In this document: positions 35,240 through 46,639 of the stretch, one piece after another
Position numbering within the stretch: the first letter of the stretch is position 1
Layout of the letters: each line of letters starts with the position of its first letter
NCBI RefSeq assembly: GCF_958450345.1
Contig: NC_088783.1
Coordinates: forward strand, 19,099,701 to 19,163,700
Origin: Calliphora vicina
Lineage: Eukaryota; Arthropoda; Insecta; Diptera; Calliphoridae
Direction: 5' to 3'
DNA length: 64,000 nucleotides
The notes under the pieces: generated by a model
The model's database searches: none
What the model saw: the letters and a program-made list of their open reading frames with translations, nothing else
What the model was told of the DNA's origin: nothing
Translations under genes and position numbers: made by a program

Positions 35240-36620
35240 GATTTATAGATGTGATGGAAATAAATGTTTGTGAGATGATTTCATAATTGGAGTCCAACCG
35301 CTTTTCACAAAATAATTTCTTCAGGTTTGTAAACAGGAAATAGTCACTCGGGGCTAAGTCAGGAGAATAATATAGATGAGGGAGCAATTTGTAGCTTAAT
35401 GTGAATGAACATGTTTGCACACTTACAGTGGTGGCCACCAATTTAAGACAAATACTTGAATTTTTTTCATCAACTGAATTTTAAGTGCGATAGAGCCAAA
35501 ATAAAAGGACCTCTAAGGGTATGAAATTTATTATTAATGTTTCTAGTTTCTGAAAAATGTTTGGAAAAATCGGTAAAACATATATGGACAAAGATATGTG
35601 GAAATACGTTGACCCACCTCAGCGAACATCCGCTGTTAATAACATGATATGACCGAAACTAATGGAACTAAAAATACGAAATTTGGTTCGAATATTTTAT
35701 AATAATAAAAATATAATGATATAAATGTGAGAAAATATGTTTATTTAAAAAAAAAAAATTTGGTCAAGTTGTAGAAAAAGTTTATGTGTTCATGGTGAAT
35801 ATGTATGAATTGACACAGTCGAATAAAACACACTTGTGTGTTAAAACAGTCCTCATGCATACATATTTGTGGAAATATTTGAAAAAATAATTGACAATCA
35901 CGTGGAATTTAGCAAACAATTTTTGTCTTAAATTCCTGGCCACCACTGTATATTGTACTTGTGAAAAGAAACTTTTTTTTTTGGCCAAATGCGGTCGTTT
36001 TTATCTCAAATTCTCATTAGGTCTACCCAATAAGTTGGCATTAAATCTTCTACCCATTTGAAGGTAGATAATATGGATTATACCGCGTGCATCCCAAAAA
36101 ACGGTCGTCATGACTTTATTGGCTGAAAACCCCCACCTTGGCCTTCTTTAGCGCCGATTAATCAAGAGAAAATTACTATTATGATTACTGTTTGGTCTCT
36201 AGTGTATTGTGGTGGATCCATGCTCCATCCGCAGTTACGAAACGACGCAAAAACTTGTACATATTGAGGTTGAACAACGCCGAACACTCCTGCGAAGTTG
36301 TTATACGATTGCGTTCCACACCCTTCCTGCGGTAAGCTTTCTCACACCCAAGTGATCATTCAAAAATGAGCCATGTGAGATGACTATGGCTTCCAAAATC
36401 TATCGCACTTTGAATTACAGATCGGCCAACACCATATCGTGAATTTTTTTAATTGTTTTGGATGTATAGATCTAAACTGGACTTCCAAAAGGTTCAGCAA
36501 CTTTCGTGCTTGTACGGCCACAACGAAATTCAGTAAACCTTTTTTAACCATTGAAATTTATGGTGCAGAGTTCCCGTAGTATTTATGAAGCTTAGCCTTT
36601 GTGTGAGTGATAATTTGCAA
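35240..36620 (-). pseudogene. mariner transposase relic, split by a Tc1-like MITE
   Basis: Reading the minus strand, pieces appear in order. First come a diverged N-terminal half, then FLRRFVTADGAWIHH, where the DETW-type first catalytic Asp is kept. SALKKAKVGVFSA and VFWDARGIIHI follow, then the 523-bp MITE. Downstream of it come YYSPDLAPSDYFLFTNLKKL, which keeps the third Asp, and SNYEII. Stops and frameshifts are frequent. It is a DD34D-class mariner of a different lineage from the FNLKK-type relics elsewhere in the window. Confidence 0.75.
35426..35948. mobile_element. Tc1-like MITE inserted in a mariner relic
   Basis: The ends are CAGTGGTGGCCACCAATTTA and, on the opposite strand, CAGTGGTGGCCAGGAATTTA, both followed by AGACAAA. 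TA flanks both sides (35424-35425, 35949-35950). Mariner coding continues on either side, so this is the younger insertion. Confidence 0.85.
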
Positions 36621-36785
36621 AACATAATGCCTATTGACAATATAAAATGCACTCTTTTCCACTTTCTTTTCAAGTCTAATATCAGTGGCTGTTAAACGCA
36701 AACTAAAATACGCAGCTTGTTCAAATTGTGACAGGAGTCAACTGACAGATTACCGTTGACAGGAACAGTGTTGCCATTTCAGTTA

Positions 36786-36862
36786 AGATACACCCAGAGT
36801 CTCCCGCAACCCTCACATTGATAGTCCAGCACACTACCGTCTACACTATCGATGCAGAATAC
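36786..36862 (-). repeat. tRNA-derived SINE head, B box deleted
   Basis: On the minus strand GTGTGCTGGACTATCAATGT leads into GAGGGTTGCGGGAGACTCTGG. Compared with the copy at 33882-33965, about 19 bp including the B-box-like GATTCGATTCC are missing. Confidence 0.55.
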
Positions 36863-37299
36863 TTTTTCAGGCATACGCTTCACCTTAGAACTGAATATCC
36901 GAATTTTCCAAAAATATCGAGCCCTTAGCGCCAAATTATCATAAGCGACAAAACACAAATTTTACAGGAGAAGGTTTTTTCGATTGTTTTGAAATTTCTA
37001 CATAAAATTAAAAATGTTATGATGTGATATAATATAATTTCGTTCAAGCTATTTGTCTATTTTTCAAAAATAAATATAACTTTTGACAATTAAAAATTCA
37101 TGGAATACTTTATTGAAAAATATGACAAAAAATGTTTTGTATTGAATTTTAGCATAGACAAAAATTTTCGAATTGAAATAAAATTGTTATTTATGAATAA
37201 TTTTTAATGAAATTTCACTATTATGTAAAATTTTTATATTTTAAATGGAAAAATAAAAATGAATTTTGAAATTTATTATCAGCAATCCCGCAATTCCCA

Positions 37300-38120
37300 A
37301 AAAAGTGTTGAAAAATCCCAAAAAGGGAAATTTTTAGTTTTTTGGCTATAATATCGGAACCCTTTACAAAATAATTAAAAGCATATTGGGCCATCTAAAA
37401 TCGGTTACTATATTTTGATATCGAATACGCGATTTGAGAATTTTTGCCCTAAATTTTAATTTTACATAAAAAATAGGTGTTTTTTGAATGGACCTGGTCC
37501 CCTCGGTAAGTAAAATTTTTATTTTTTTTTTCATTTAAAATATTTTATGAAAACTTAGCGTTTAGAAAGTATAAATTCCTTATACATCCTATTAGAAATT
37601 TTTTGCGATAACTTAAAAAGAAAAAATTTTCTTTTTTCCCAAAAAATTAGCGAAAAATCGGCTTTTTGAATTTTTTTTTAAATTCAAATGCATATAACTT
37701 TGGACACAGTCATTATTTTTAAACACTAAAATTGGAAAATATTTGGATACGCTGTTATCAAAAAACTGGAGTAGGTTGGGTGAAAATGTATAAAATTTAA
37801 TTTTCAAATGCGAATATCTCCTAAGCTATAAGAGACAATTGATAGCTACGACTAGGTCTTTTGTAGCGCTCGATGAAAAAATTTCATATATGTAATAAAT
37901 CGGAACACAAACGAAGAAATAGGATCGTTTTAAAAATGTAACATACCCGAGGTGTCCAACTTTGAGGACCTTTGGTCGCACCCCTGTGGGCCCATGAGGT
38001 TCACGTTCAGAACTTAAACTCGACAACACTTCTTCTTTGCGCATGTGAAATTTCATTCAAACCAATCTAAATATTTAGAAGTTACAGATTTATTTCCCTC
38101 TTTTTTTTCTAAACCACTAT
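37300..38120. repeat. Diverged relative of dispersed-repeat copies A and B
   Basis: This shares ACTTAAACTCGACAACACTT and AGATTTATTTCC with copy A in its 3' part, and TTATCAAAAAACTGGAG with 22840. The 5' part is poorly alignable. No gene was found. Confidence 0.5.
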
Positions 38121-38333
38121 GTGTCGTTTACGATAAAATTCGTTTACTGTAAAACGTAAACATTTACTAACGATAAAATCTTACCCGCTATAATTTTGAA
38201 GTTATTAACAATTTTGATATTCTAAATAAAATAAAAAATGACGCTTACGATAATTTGGCGCTAAGGGCTCGATATACTCCATCAGTAGAAATTAGTAGAA
38301 ATTGCTATCTACTTTCAAGCTCTACCTTTTTAT

Positions 38334-38666
38334 ACCCTTCACCTTCGTGAGAACGGTGTATATAAGTTTGTCATTCTGTTTATATTTGGTCCACAATATA
38401 ATTTTCCGACCCTATAAAGTATTTAAGACCACAGTAAGTTGGACCTACAATGGGTCAAAATCGGAAAAAAATATTTTTTAACCCGAATTTCTTTTTCACC
38501 AAAATTTTTTTTCTCTAAACTTTTAAAAAAAATTGAAAAAACAAAACAACATTTTTAAATTTTAAAAAACAACTTTGGAAAAAAATCTTGTTTATCTAAA
38601 AATTTTTAATTTTTTTTTTTTGAAGTATATAAGATTCAGCACATCCGTATATAGCTCTCTTACTTG
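38334..38666 (-). repeat. R1 dispersed repeat, short reverse copy
   Basis: It begins TATACCCTTCACCTTCGTGA and ends TATAGCTCTCTTACTTGTT, the reversed ends of 34605-35235. The middle of the longer copy is missing. Confidence 0.7.
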
Positions 38667-38699
38667 TTCGAATGTAACTTATGCTATGTTTATAACTAG

Positions 38700-40800
38700 T
38701 TAAATATCGCCCTAACTAAATTATTTATACTATGCTTGACCTGTCATTCTACTACAGTTTTTTTTTAAAAAATACCTAAAATGCAAGGAACTCATTCCTT
38801 AACTGCATGACCCTCAAAGCATTGAATTTGGGAATACCACTTTGGCGATGTTTGCAGTACGAGTGGCTGATGTGATAGTAACAGAGTGGTGGCCATGGTT
38901 TTTGTGGTAATAACCTTGATGGTGACAAAGTTAGTTTTATGTCAAAATGATGTAGTCCCAGTCACAAAATGCTGCTGCTGTTGTTGTTGTTGCCAATTGT
39001 TGACTAAATCTTGTACCCTTGTGGCAACTGCAACGAGTAGTTGCATGTTGTTTACGAGTTGTTCTTTAGCTTAAACGAATGTGTAAATGTTTTGTTATTT
39101 TGAACATCTTTCACATCACTTTGTGTTGTTGGGAAGCATGGAAAGGAGTGGGAAATACGTTGCCAAAATCAACTATACTTTTGGTCAATTTCGAGGTTTT
39201 GCGACTGTCACTTGTTGTGCGACGACATCATCGTCATCAACAACTTGTAGGGTTTTATGTAGGAGTGTATGTGTTGCTACATACTGCTAGTGGTCGCGTC
39301 TAGATGCCACATTTAAACTGCATTGTGGCAACGTTGACAAACACTTTACTCCAGTTTAAGGCTCGTTCTACGGCAATGGCTGCAGGCCTAAGGATGACAT
39401 TTTTAAGCACCCACCGGAGCCACGACGACACACAACGACACAAAACGCAAGCACCCTGGGGTGTTTACGTAAAGATGTATGGCATGTCAGTTGCAATAAT
39501 GTTTAGATTTCATACATCTTTGGAATTTCCATTGCTGTTGCATATTGTAGTTTAGTTTGTTTTTCTCTCAGTCTGGCCATCAAGTCTTGTTGACTAAAAA
39601 TCTGAATGAGTACTACAATTAAGAATTTTAGACCTTAATTGTTTTTTGGTAGGGTTTTTTTCTGTTCGCACACAAGTTGGTAGGTAGTACCTCTTTTGAT
39701 GAAAATGCAATTTTCAACTGTTTTATAGAAATGTGAGTGTGTGTGTGCTAAAGAGTGTCAGGAAAATACTATTTCCTGTTTTAGTTTTTTTTCTCCTCAC
39801 AATTCATAGGAATGGAGCAGAGCAGAGGAGTACATGTTTGGAAATATACAGGAAATGTAATTTATGCTTTTGTAGCCTGATTACTATGGACTTAGAGCAG
39901 GAGACATGAACTGTTTTCTATGCATTTTCATGACTTGTGCATCAGAAGTCTAAATTTGTGTGGGTATGATTGCATTTGTGTATGAGTGGGCACCCTAAAG
40001 TAGCATAATAACATTGTAGGAGTGTTGAAAATTCTATCAAGATTTTTTTAGGTTTTGTTGCCTGTGAAAAAGAAAAGATAAATCACTTTGAAACAAGTGC
40101 AACTACAGAGAGAAAAGAATTATTTTCAAATGCATTTTACACATACTACTCTGAATAATGTTCATACGTACATACATAAGTGTTTGTATGTTTGGATGTA
40201 TATGTACTAGTGTATTTTGTAGTTTTTGCATGTTTGTGTTGTTCTTAGATGCTCTCCACAAAAAAGAGTTTATTTGTGGTTGTTTTTGTGGATCAAATGA
40301 TTAAAATTGTTTTGGCAAAATTTTAAGTGTTGATTAGGTTTTTCTCTATGAATCGGTGTATGTGTGAGCATTTTGGTTAAAGTCTGTGTGTGCAAGTGTG
40401 CTGAATTGAAAAATTACTATTTAAGGAAGTTTTGTTTATCAAGGCTTTTGATGTTTAGTTTCTTCTAGCATACTGGCCGGTTTAATTTAATAAAGTTGAT
40501 GAAAAATTGGCTAGAAAAATGCTGTACAATTTAATTTACATTTCCTTAAATTCAGTTTTATCTTTCTTTAAATGAAAAATGTTATTATAGACTTAATTGG
40601 GCAAACTGATTTGTTGCAATTAATCAGAACTACAATATATGAAAGAAAACAATAGTTTGTTCATGAACATGAAAATTTTGTTGTTTAAATAAATCCATCA
40701 GAAAGTATTTTAAAATGATTCAATAACAAACAATGACAAATAGCATAACTACAAAAGAAATAGAGTCGATTTTAAATCGATGAAGTGGACAATTTTATAT
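38700..40800. other. Transposon-poor, less AT-rich island
   Basis: 38840-39560 is visibly less AT-rich than the window average and contains TGCTGCTGCTGTTGTTGTTG-type repeats and no transposon ends. Apparent ORFs here (Cys-rich or mixed) have no recognisable similarity and lack coding character. It could be a regulatory region or an untranslated exon of the RUNX gene. I see no direct proof of either. Confidence 0.35.
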
Positions 40801-40819
40801 AATAAAGGCAGAAATAGTT

Positions 40820-41200
40820 TTGCAGTTTTGTGAAGTTTTATATCTGCTGTCCACATGTATAAATGTTTTTCATGATCATACAAAATTCAAAGTTCTTCAG
40901 AGTTTCGAAATTCTCTTTAGTTTAGCTTGTATTTGTATTTTGACATTTTTTAATGACCATTCGATTGGAAGTGTCATTTATAACGAAATTGAGTTTACGC
41001 GATATGATAACCAAGTGCAAAGATATCTGTGAATGGAACTTTCGAGAAATATAATATAAGTTTTCTAAAAATTTACGGCAATTCTTTAAGAGTTTGCGAA
41101 GGTTTTTTTTCCACCAAAAAGTGTTACCACAACTATTTAATTAATATTGGATTTAATCTAACTAAGTACAGATATCAAATTAATGAAATAACTCTAGAAG
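40820..41200 (+). pseudogene. Possible gustatory-receptor C-terminal relic
   Basis: Two overlapping open frames meet at about 41030. The first (70 codons) has a hydrophobic segment, FEILFSLACICILTFF, followed by NDHSIGSVIYNEI. The second has FLKIYGNSLRVCEGFFSTKK and then INIGFNLTKYRYQI. This order resembles the last two membrane segments of insect gustatory receptors (7tm_7), where a GFF block precedes a TYxxxxxQ-like helix. The match is weak and from memory, and neither frame starts with a convincing ATG. A frameshift or an intron could separate them. The second frame stays open to 41364 without further resemblance. Confidence 0.25.
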
Positions 41201-41520
41201 TTTTTAAATTATCAACTTTTAATTTCGAAATGATAATATTTCGGATTCACAGATTTGTGTCACTTAGTTTTTTCACTTTGAAACTCAAAAGATACCTACA
41301 TGAATTCACTGTCAACGATTTTCCAAAATTTTTGATTTTCCTTATATACATGTGTCCAACTTAAAAGTAAAAAGATAAACACTACTGTCTTCATAACGGA
41401 AAAACAGAAGCATCCACCCTAACCACAAAAGCCTTAAAGTCGATTTTAAGTCCATTAAGTTGACTATTATTTTAAATTTCATACCGTAAAACAAATTTCA
41501 AAAAACAGTGTTTTATTATT

Positions 41521-41900
41521 TTAAAAAAAGTACCCAAGTATCCTGCTTTTAGATGAATCCTGCCGCATAACATACGTTTTAAAATAGCTTGAGTTGAGTT
41601 TTACAACAATATTCATGGTCTTCAAAAATTTTTGGCTGGCCTGAGCGATTTTTTCATCTGTGTTAAAATCACCAATTCTGAACCGCACAAAAAAAGTTGA
41701 AAGCGATGGAAGACATTCGGTGTGCTTCAGTGGAACTTTTTTCAAATTAAAGAAGTAAAGCAAAACATTGTTGGTACAAGGTTCGTAAAATGAAGCAAAA
41801 AATTACAAAAAATGTTTGTTTACACTCTAATGTTGAATAACTAAGTGAGAATAAATGACAGATATGTACCCTTGAAAATGACATACACCCTTTATTTTAA
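41521..41900 (-). pseudogene. mariner 5' fragment (FNLKK type)
   Basis: The minus-strand frame 41763-41521 reads LYFFNLKKVPLKHTECLPSL and RFRIGDFNTDEKI, the N-terminal DNA-binding region of a mariner transposase. Upstream, TAAAGGGTGTATGTCATTTT near 41890 resembles the end of the mariner at 53692. Only the 5' third is present. Confidence 0.7.
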
Positions 41901-44210
41901 AATATACACAGAAAACTCAAGTCCCTGAAATTTATATAAGACTAAACTTAAGGTCACACATAATAAATATTTACTCAAAAAAATCGTAACCCCTTTTTTA
42001 GCACAAATTTGTTTGACATTGTTTACTTTTTCAATTGTTTTGTAAGATCAAATATAATCAAATAAAATAAAACTAAATATTTGTTTTGAATTTTCATAAG
42101 TAAAGGGAGTTTTTGAAATAAATAAAATAATTAAAATATATTTTTTTAGTGGTTACGTCTTTTTCGTCAAATACTTGCCATGTGTGGCCCTACCTTATGC
42201 CTAAAAAAATATATTTTAATTTTAAGGAAATTTTTACTAAATGTTTGTTATCTCGAGATAACTCTTGGCCCCTCTTTAAATTTTATATGTGCTGTTAATC
42301 ATTCGATGGCTTATATTTGAGGAAAATCTTTAGGGTAAGGTCCGATGCCTTGTTAAAAATATTTCTTTCCTCCCTCCAAAAAAAGAAGTTGCTATAAAAA
42401 TCTGAAAAAAATATAAGAGCCACACACAGTTTAGTACTGCGTCAATAAACTCAAAAAATTCATAATTTTTTATGGTAAACAACAAAATTGGTGTAAACAA
42501 AACTAAATAGAAGAAACACGCATAATAATAGCCACAATACTCGTACTAAAGGATAAACAACAACAATAATATTCACATTATGAGAGTGTAGACAGAAAAA
42601 AAAGAAATTGTATTTTTAAAAATACAAAAACTAAAAGACCCATAAAAATCCATAATAAAGTCATAAAATTAAACGCAAACATTCACTCAAACACACACAC
42701 ATGTGGCAATAAGTATCAAAAGGATTCAGGCGCAAGCGCGTGCGATTTAATGAGCAACAAGAGTAAAAATGATCATGAATGTTTATTTACAATATAATTT
42801 TGTTATTGTTTATTGTTGTTGTAGATGTTAATGTTGATTTTAATATAAAGATCATTAAATTTAATGAGGAATGTCTAGCTTTACATACAATTTAATAGGG
42901 CTTGTAGGGTGGTCTTTGAGAAAGTGTATACAAAAACTGTATTTAATTGATGTTTGTTGTTTTATGTTGATGAAATGTCAGATAATCTTTAGTGTGTTTG
43001 TAGATTTAATGACCGCCGCGGCGGTAGTTTTTGTATGCATATAACTTTTTATGATTAATGGGAGTTTTGTGATAAAGAACAAATGGTGAACAATTTAATA
43101 AAAAATTATTTTAAACTTCTAATGTTGACGATATTTTGGGTAGAAAATGTTGTTTTACTCAAAGCAATTAGCTATGCTTTAAAACTTTCCAAATTTCTTG
43201 TTTTCAACTAGTATTTTCTTCTTGATTTAATACCTCAAAAACCATTATTCATTGCAAATTGCAGCAACTTAACACTTATATGAACACATTGACTAAAATT
43301 AAACCCTGTGTCCTTTAAAAACACCTTTTGGCACCAGTATTGCATTTCACAATACGCTTTAAAATGGAAATGGCAGTGACGAGAGGGAATCCGCACAGAT
43401 CCCCAGCAATTAAAATGAATTTTCCGGTTACTTGACACATTACATAATTTGCATTTCCGTTACACACTTACAACATATATACGAATACATCAATGCACTT
43501 ACTTGCACTCTCTCTCTGTTGTATTTCAGCATAAACAGGAGTATTGGAAAACCATAACATAACTCCAATCAATGACTAACATGACAAAATTAGTGCTAAA
43601 ATCATATACACACTCAACACAAATTGCAAGAAATATTGGTTGCCAGAGATGTATGAACGAATGAATGGATGGATGAGCTGAACTGAATCGAATGCAGAAA
43701 TTTATGTTTAAAGAAGTGATATAAAACGTCTGAAGCCAGGGAGAGCCAAATAGACAGACGGACAGACAGGCGGAAGGATAAGCATAGAGACAAATCAAAA
43801 TATTTCCTATAGCTAAGTGTATGTTTGTTTATGATGACATGCAATGTCAACATACATAAGTCTTAAAACAACAACATCAATAACATTTCCAACAACAACA
43901 AACTTACAACTTTACAAATACATACTAATAAAAACCCAGATTTTTTGTGCAGCAAAAACCTACAAAAACCGCAGACATATGCAACAATGAGGAAGATTAT
44001 ACACATACATTTTCAAAAATATATATATGGGAATTTCCATGATCTTGAACGCGACATTAGGGGATTTTAAAAAAGTTTTTTCTTATTTACAATACATTAT
44101 TCAATGGCTAATTGTAGCATTATCTTTGTTTTGTACAAAACATAGATTTTTCGATTAGTTGTTTCTACAAATTCTAGAAAAATTCAAAAATCAGCGAATT
44201 GGAATATGAT
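41900..44210. other. Mostly non-repetitive DNA
   Basis: No gene or transposon was found. 42700-43060 has GCGCAAGCGCGTGCG near 42731 and a perfect GC-rich palindrome at 43012-43025. 43490-43900 carries an AGAGAGAGAG run and a minus-strand GTAAGT donor-like site near 43500, which could mark an untranslated exon but is unsupported otherwise. Confidence 0.3.
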
Positions 44211-44213
44211 TCA

Positions 44214-44970
44214 CACAGTGCAACACGCAAAAAATATCCATATACGGACACCACTACGTGATAAAAGTCATGAACTTTTTTTATGGGCCCAAAAGTGATC
44301 ATTTTCTCAGGCTCATATCTTGCAAAAAGTTCGGAATTTTGATTTGCTCTCTGAGGCAAAGTTGTTGCCCTTGTCATAAAGAAAAAAAATTGTGAACATA
44401 TGAAATCAAAAAAACTTCATCTTCAAAATCGCAAAAAAATTTATAAAATTCGATGTCTTTTATTTTTTTCCCTGTTAAGGTCCATAGGTAGCAAACCATT
44501 AAAAACTCGAGCAAACAATCAACTACAAAAATGTACCTAAGATTTCAATAAACAACTTATGAACTTCCTAGGAATGATTCTTAACACTGTTTAGGTAGGT
44601 AAGTTAGTAAGAAAAAACTAAAGGAATTAAGTGTTTGGGCCATAAACTATTAAATTATTATAAACTAAAGCATACTTTTAGGCGGCTTTAAACAAATTTA
44701 TTTCAAATTTTTTAAAAAATTTTTGCGATTTTGATCTTGAAGACGAAGTTTTTTGATTTTATATGTTCACAGTTCTTTATAACAATGGCTACAACTTTTC
44801 CTCAGAGAGTAAATAAAAATTCCGAACTGTTTGCAAGATATGAACCTGAGAAAATTATCACTTTTTTCCAAAACTGACACCGAGGCCCCAAATCTTTGGG
44901 GGCCCATAAACAGAAGTGCATGACCGTATATGGTTATATTTCCATGACTAAAAAAATTACACACAGCGAC
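44214..44970. mobile_element. MITE, larger relative of 19191-19557
   Basis: The left end is CACAGTGCAACACGCAAAA with CATATACGGACACCACTACG just inside, almost as in the smaller copy. The right end, on the opposite strand, reads TGTGTGTAATTTTTTTAGTC and then ATGGAAATATAACCATATAC. The interior repeats TGCATGACTTT- and GGGCCC-type phrases. It is non-coding. Confidence 0.6.
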
Positions 44971-45759
44971 AGATGTTTTGTTGAAATGTTTTGCAAACTT
45001 TTGTATGCAAATAAAGTCAACTCAAAATTTCATAATAAGAAACAAAATTAGTTTGGACTAATTCGTTGTGGAAATGCACATATGTATATGTGTGCATTAT
45101 GATGGCCCTTATTTTATACAATTAAAATTTTCGATACTCCTCTAATTTCTCAAATTAAAACTGTATTAAAAAAATCATCTAAAACCCAAAATAAATCATG
45201 AACTAATATTCCTATTAATAAAAATAAGTAATAAAGTTTGGTCGGTCAATCCCGATCATATAATACCCTACACTGAGTAAATGTCCAAAAACATTTGTCT
45301 TTTAAACTTTCAACAATTTATTAATGACGCCATGAAATTAGGTCGTGTGATTTTTTTTTCATTTCATTTATTAATTGTAATCTAAAAGCCAACATAGGCA
45401 TGTGTTAAAACATAATTTTAACACAAAAGTTTTATGAGAAATTTAAAATATTAAATACTAAACTAATATCTAATGATTTATGTCTATATGAAACTTTTTC
45501 TGTTGAATTTTCTGTGGATACCAACATTTTCAAAAGTGGGCCTTTCGTTTATTTCAAAAACCAGTCAAGCAACAAAAATCCAAAATTGAGTTATTGAGCA
45601 TTTACTGTTTTGTAAAAGTAAATTCATCATTTAATGGAAAAAAAAAGAAATCCCAGTTTATTGCAGAAAGAATGTAATACTAATCCATAATCTACTTTTT
45701 TTATAAATGTGAAAATGTGTAGGTATCGATAAATTTACTTGTTTGGTAACTGTAACAAA

Positions 45760-46639
45760 AACAAAACACATGTAAAATTTGTACTCAAAGTACACGCTTG
45801 TAAGCACATACAATTTTGTTAAAATGAGCTAATTCACTTAATTGTGAATAAATTCGAAAAGAATACATCGATTATTATGATCGATATCTCATTTTGTGTC
45901 TATTACATGTGACTTTGCTATAAAGTAATAAATTTGAACAATTTCTGTCATTTTCGATTTTTCATGATTTTTTTAAATCAAAAAACAAAATTGCTATTTT
46001 CACGTAAAAAATATATTTTTTGCTTCAATTTGTTATTATAACTCCGAAACTACTGAGCCGATTGAAACGCAATGTATTTGTAAAACTTTTAACTTAGCAT
46101 GGGGTAAATGTTTTCAAAATTCAATCATTCGAAAGAAGAACTAAATTTTATCTATATCAAACAAAAAACAAAAATTTTGTGAAAATTATTGAATTCACTT
46201 AATTGTGAATAAATTCGAAAAGAGTAAATCGATATTTATGATCATTTTGTTGCTATTATATGTGGCTTTGCTATAATGCAATAAACCTGAACAATCTCTA
46301 CCATTTCCGATTTTTCATGAAAAATTATCTATTTTCACGTAAAAAATATATTTTTTACTTAAATTTGTTATTATAACTCCGAAACCAATGAGCCGATTAA
46401 AACGCAATATATAAACGGATTAAAAGTTATGTAAGTCTCAACTTTTGTAAGTTATTTTAATAGCACGGGATTAACCCTTTTTGAGTTATCATTAATTATG
46501 TGCAGAAGGGTCTGACAAAATTTATAATTATACTTAAAATATTTTTTAAGAAAAATCGATCAATAGAATTGAAAAATTGGACCATTTGCATCAAATCTAT
46601 ATAGCGGTTAATCAAGCCTTTTTTTGCTGTTGACCTGTG
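45760..46639. repeat. Partial copies of the 25261-26728 family
   Basis: This contains GAATTCACTTAATTGTGAAT-type sequence at about 45832 and 46192, and ACTCCGAAAC with GAGCCGATT twice. The right end CACAGGTCAACAGC (opposite strand) is followed by TA at 46640. The left end is missing. It is probably two overlapping or duplicated partial copies. Confidence 0.6.

Noticed and set aside
38886..39555. Cys-rich and mixed ORFs in the 39-kb island
   Set aside because: Several overlapping frames of similar length, microsatellite-derived Cys runs and no similarity to a known family.
43490..43510. GTAAGT donor-like site on the minus strand as the RUNX 5' exon
   Set aside because: It is a single motif next to an AGAG run; nothing else supports an exon.
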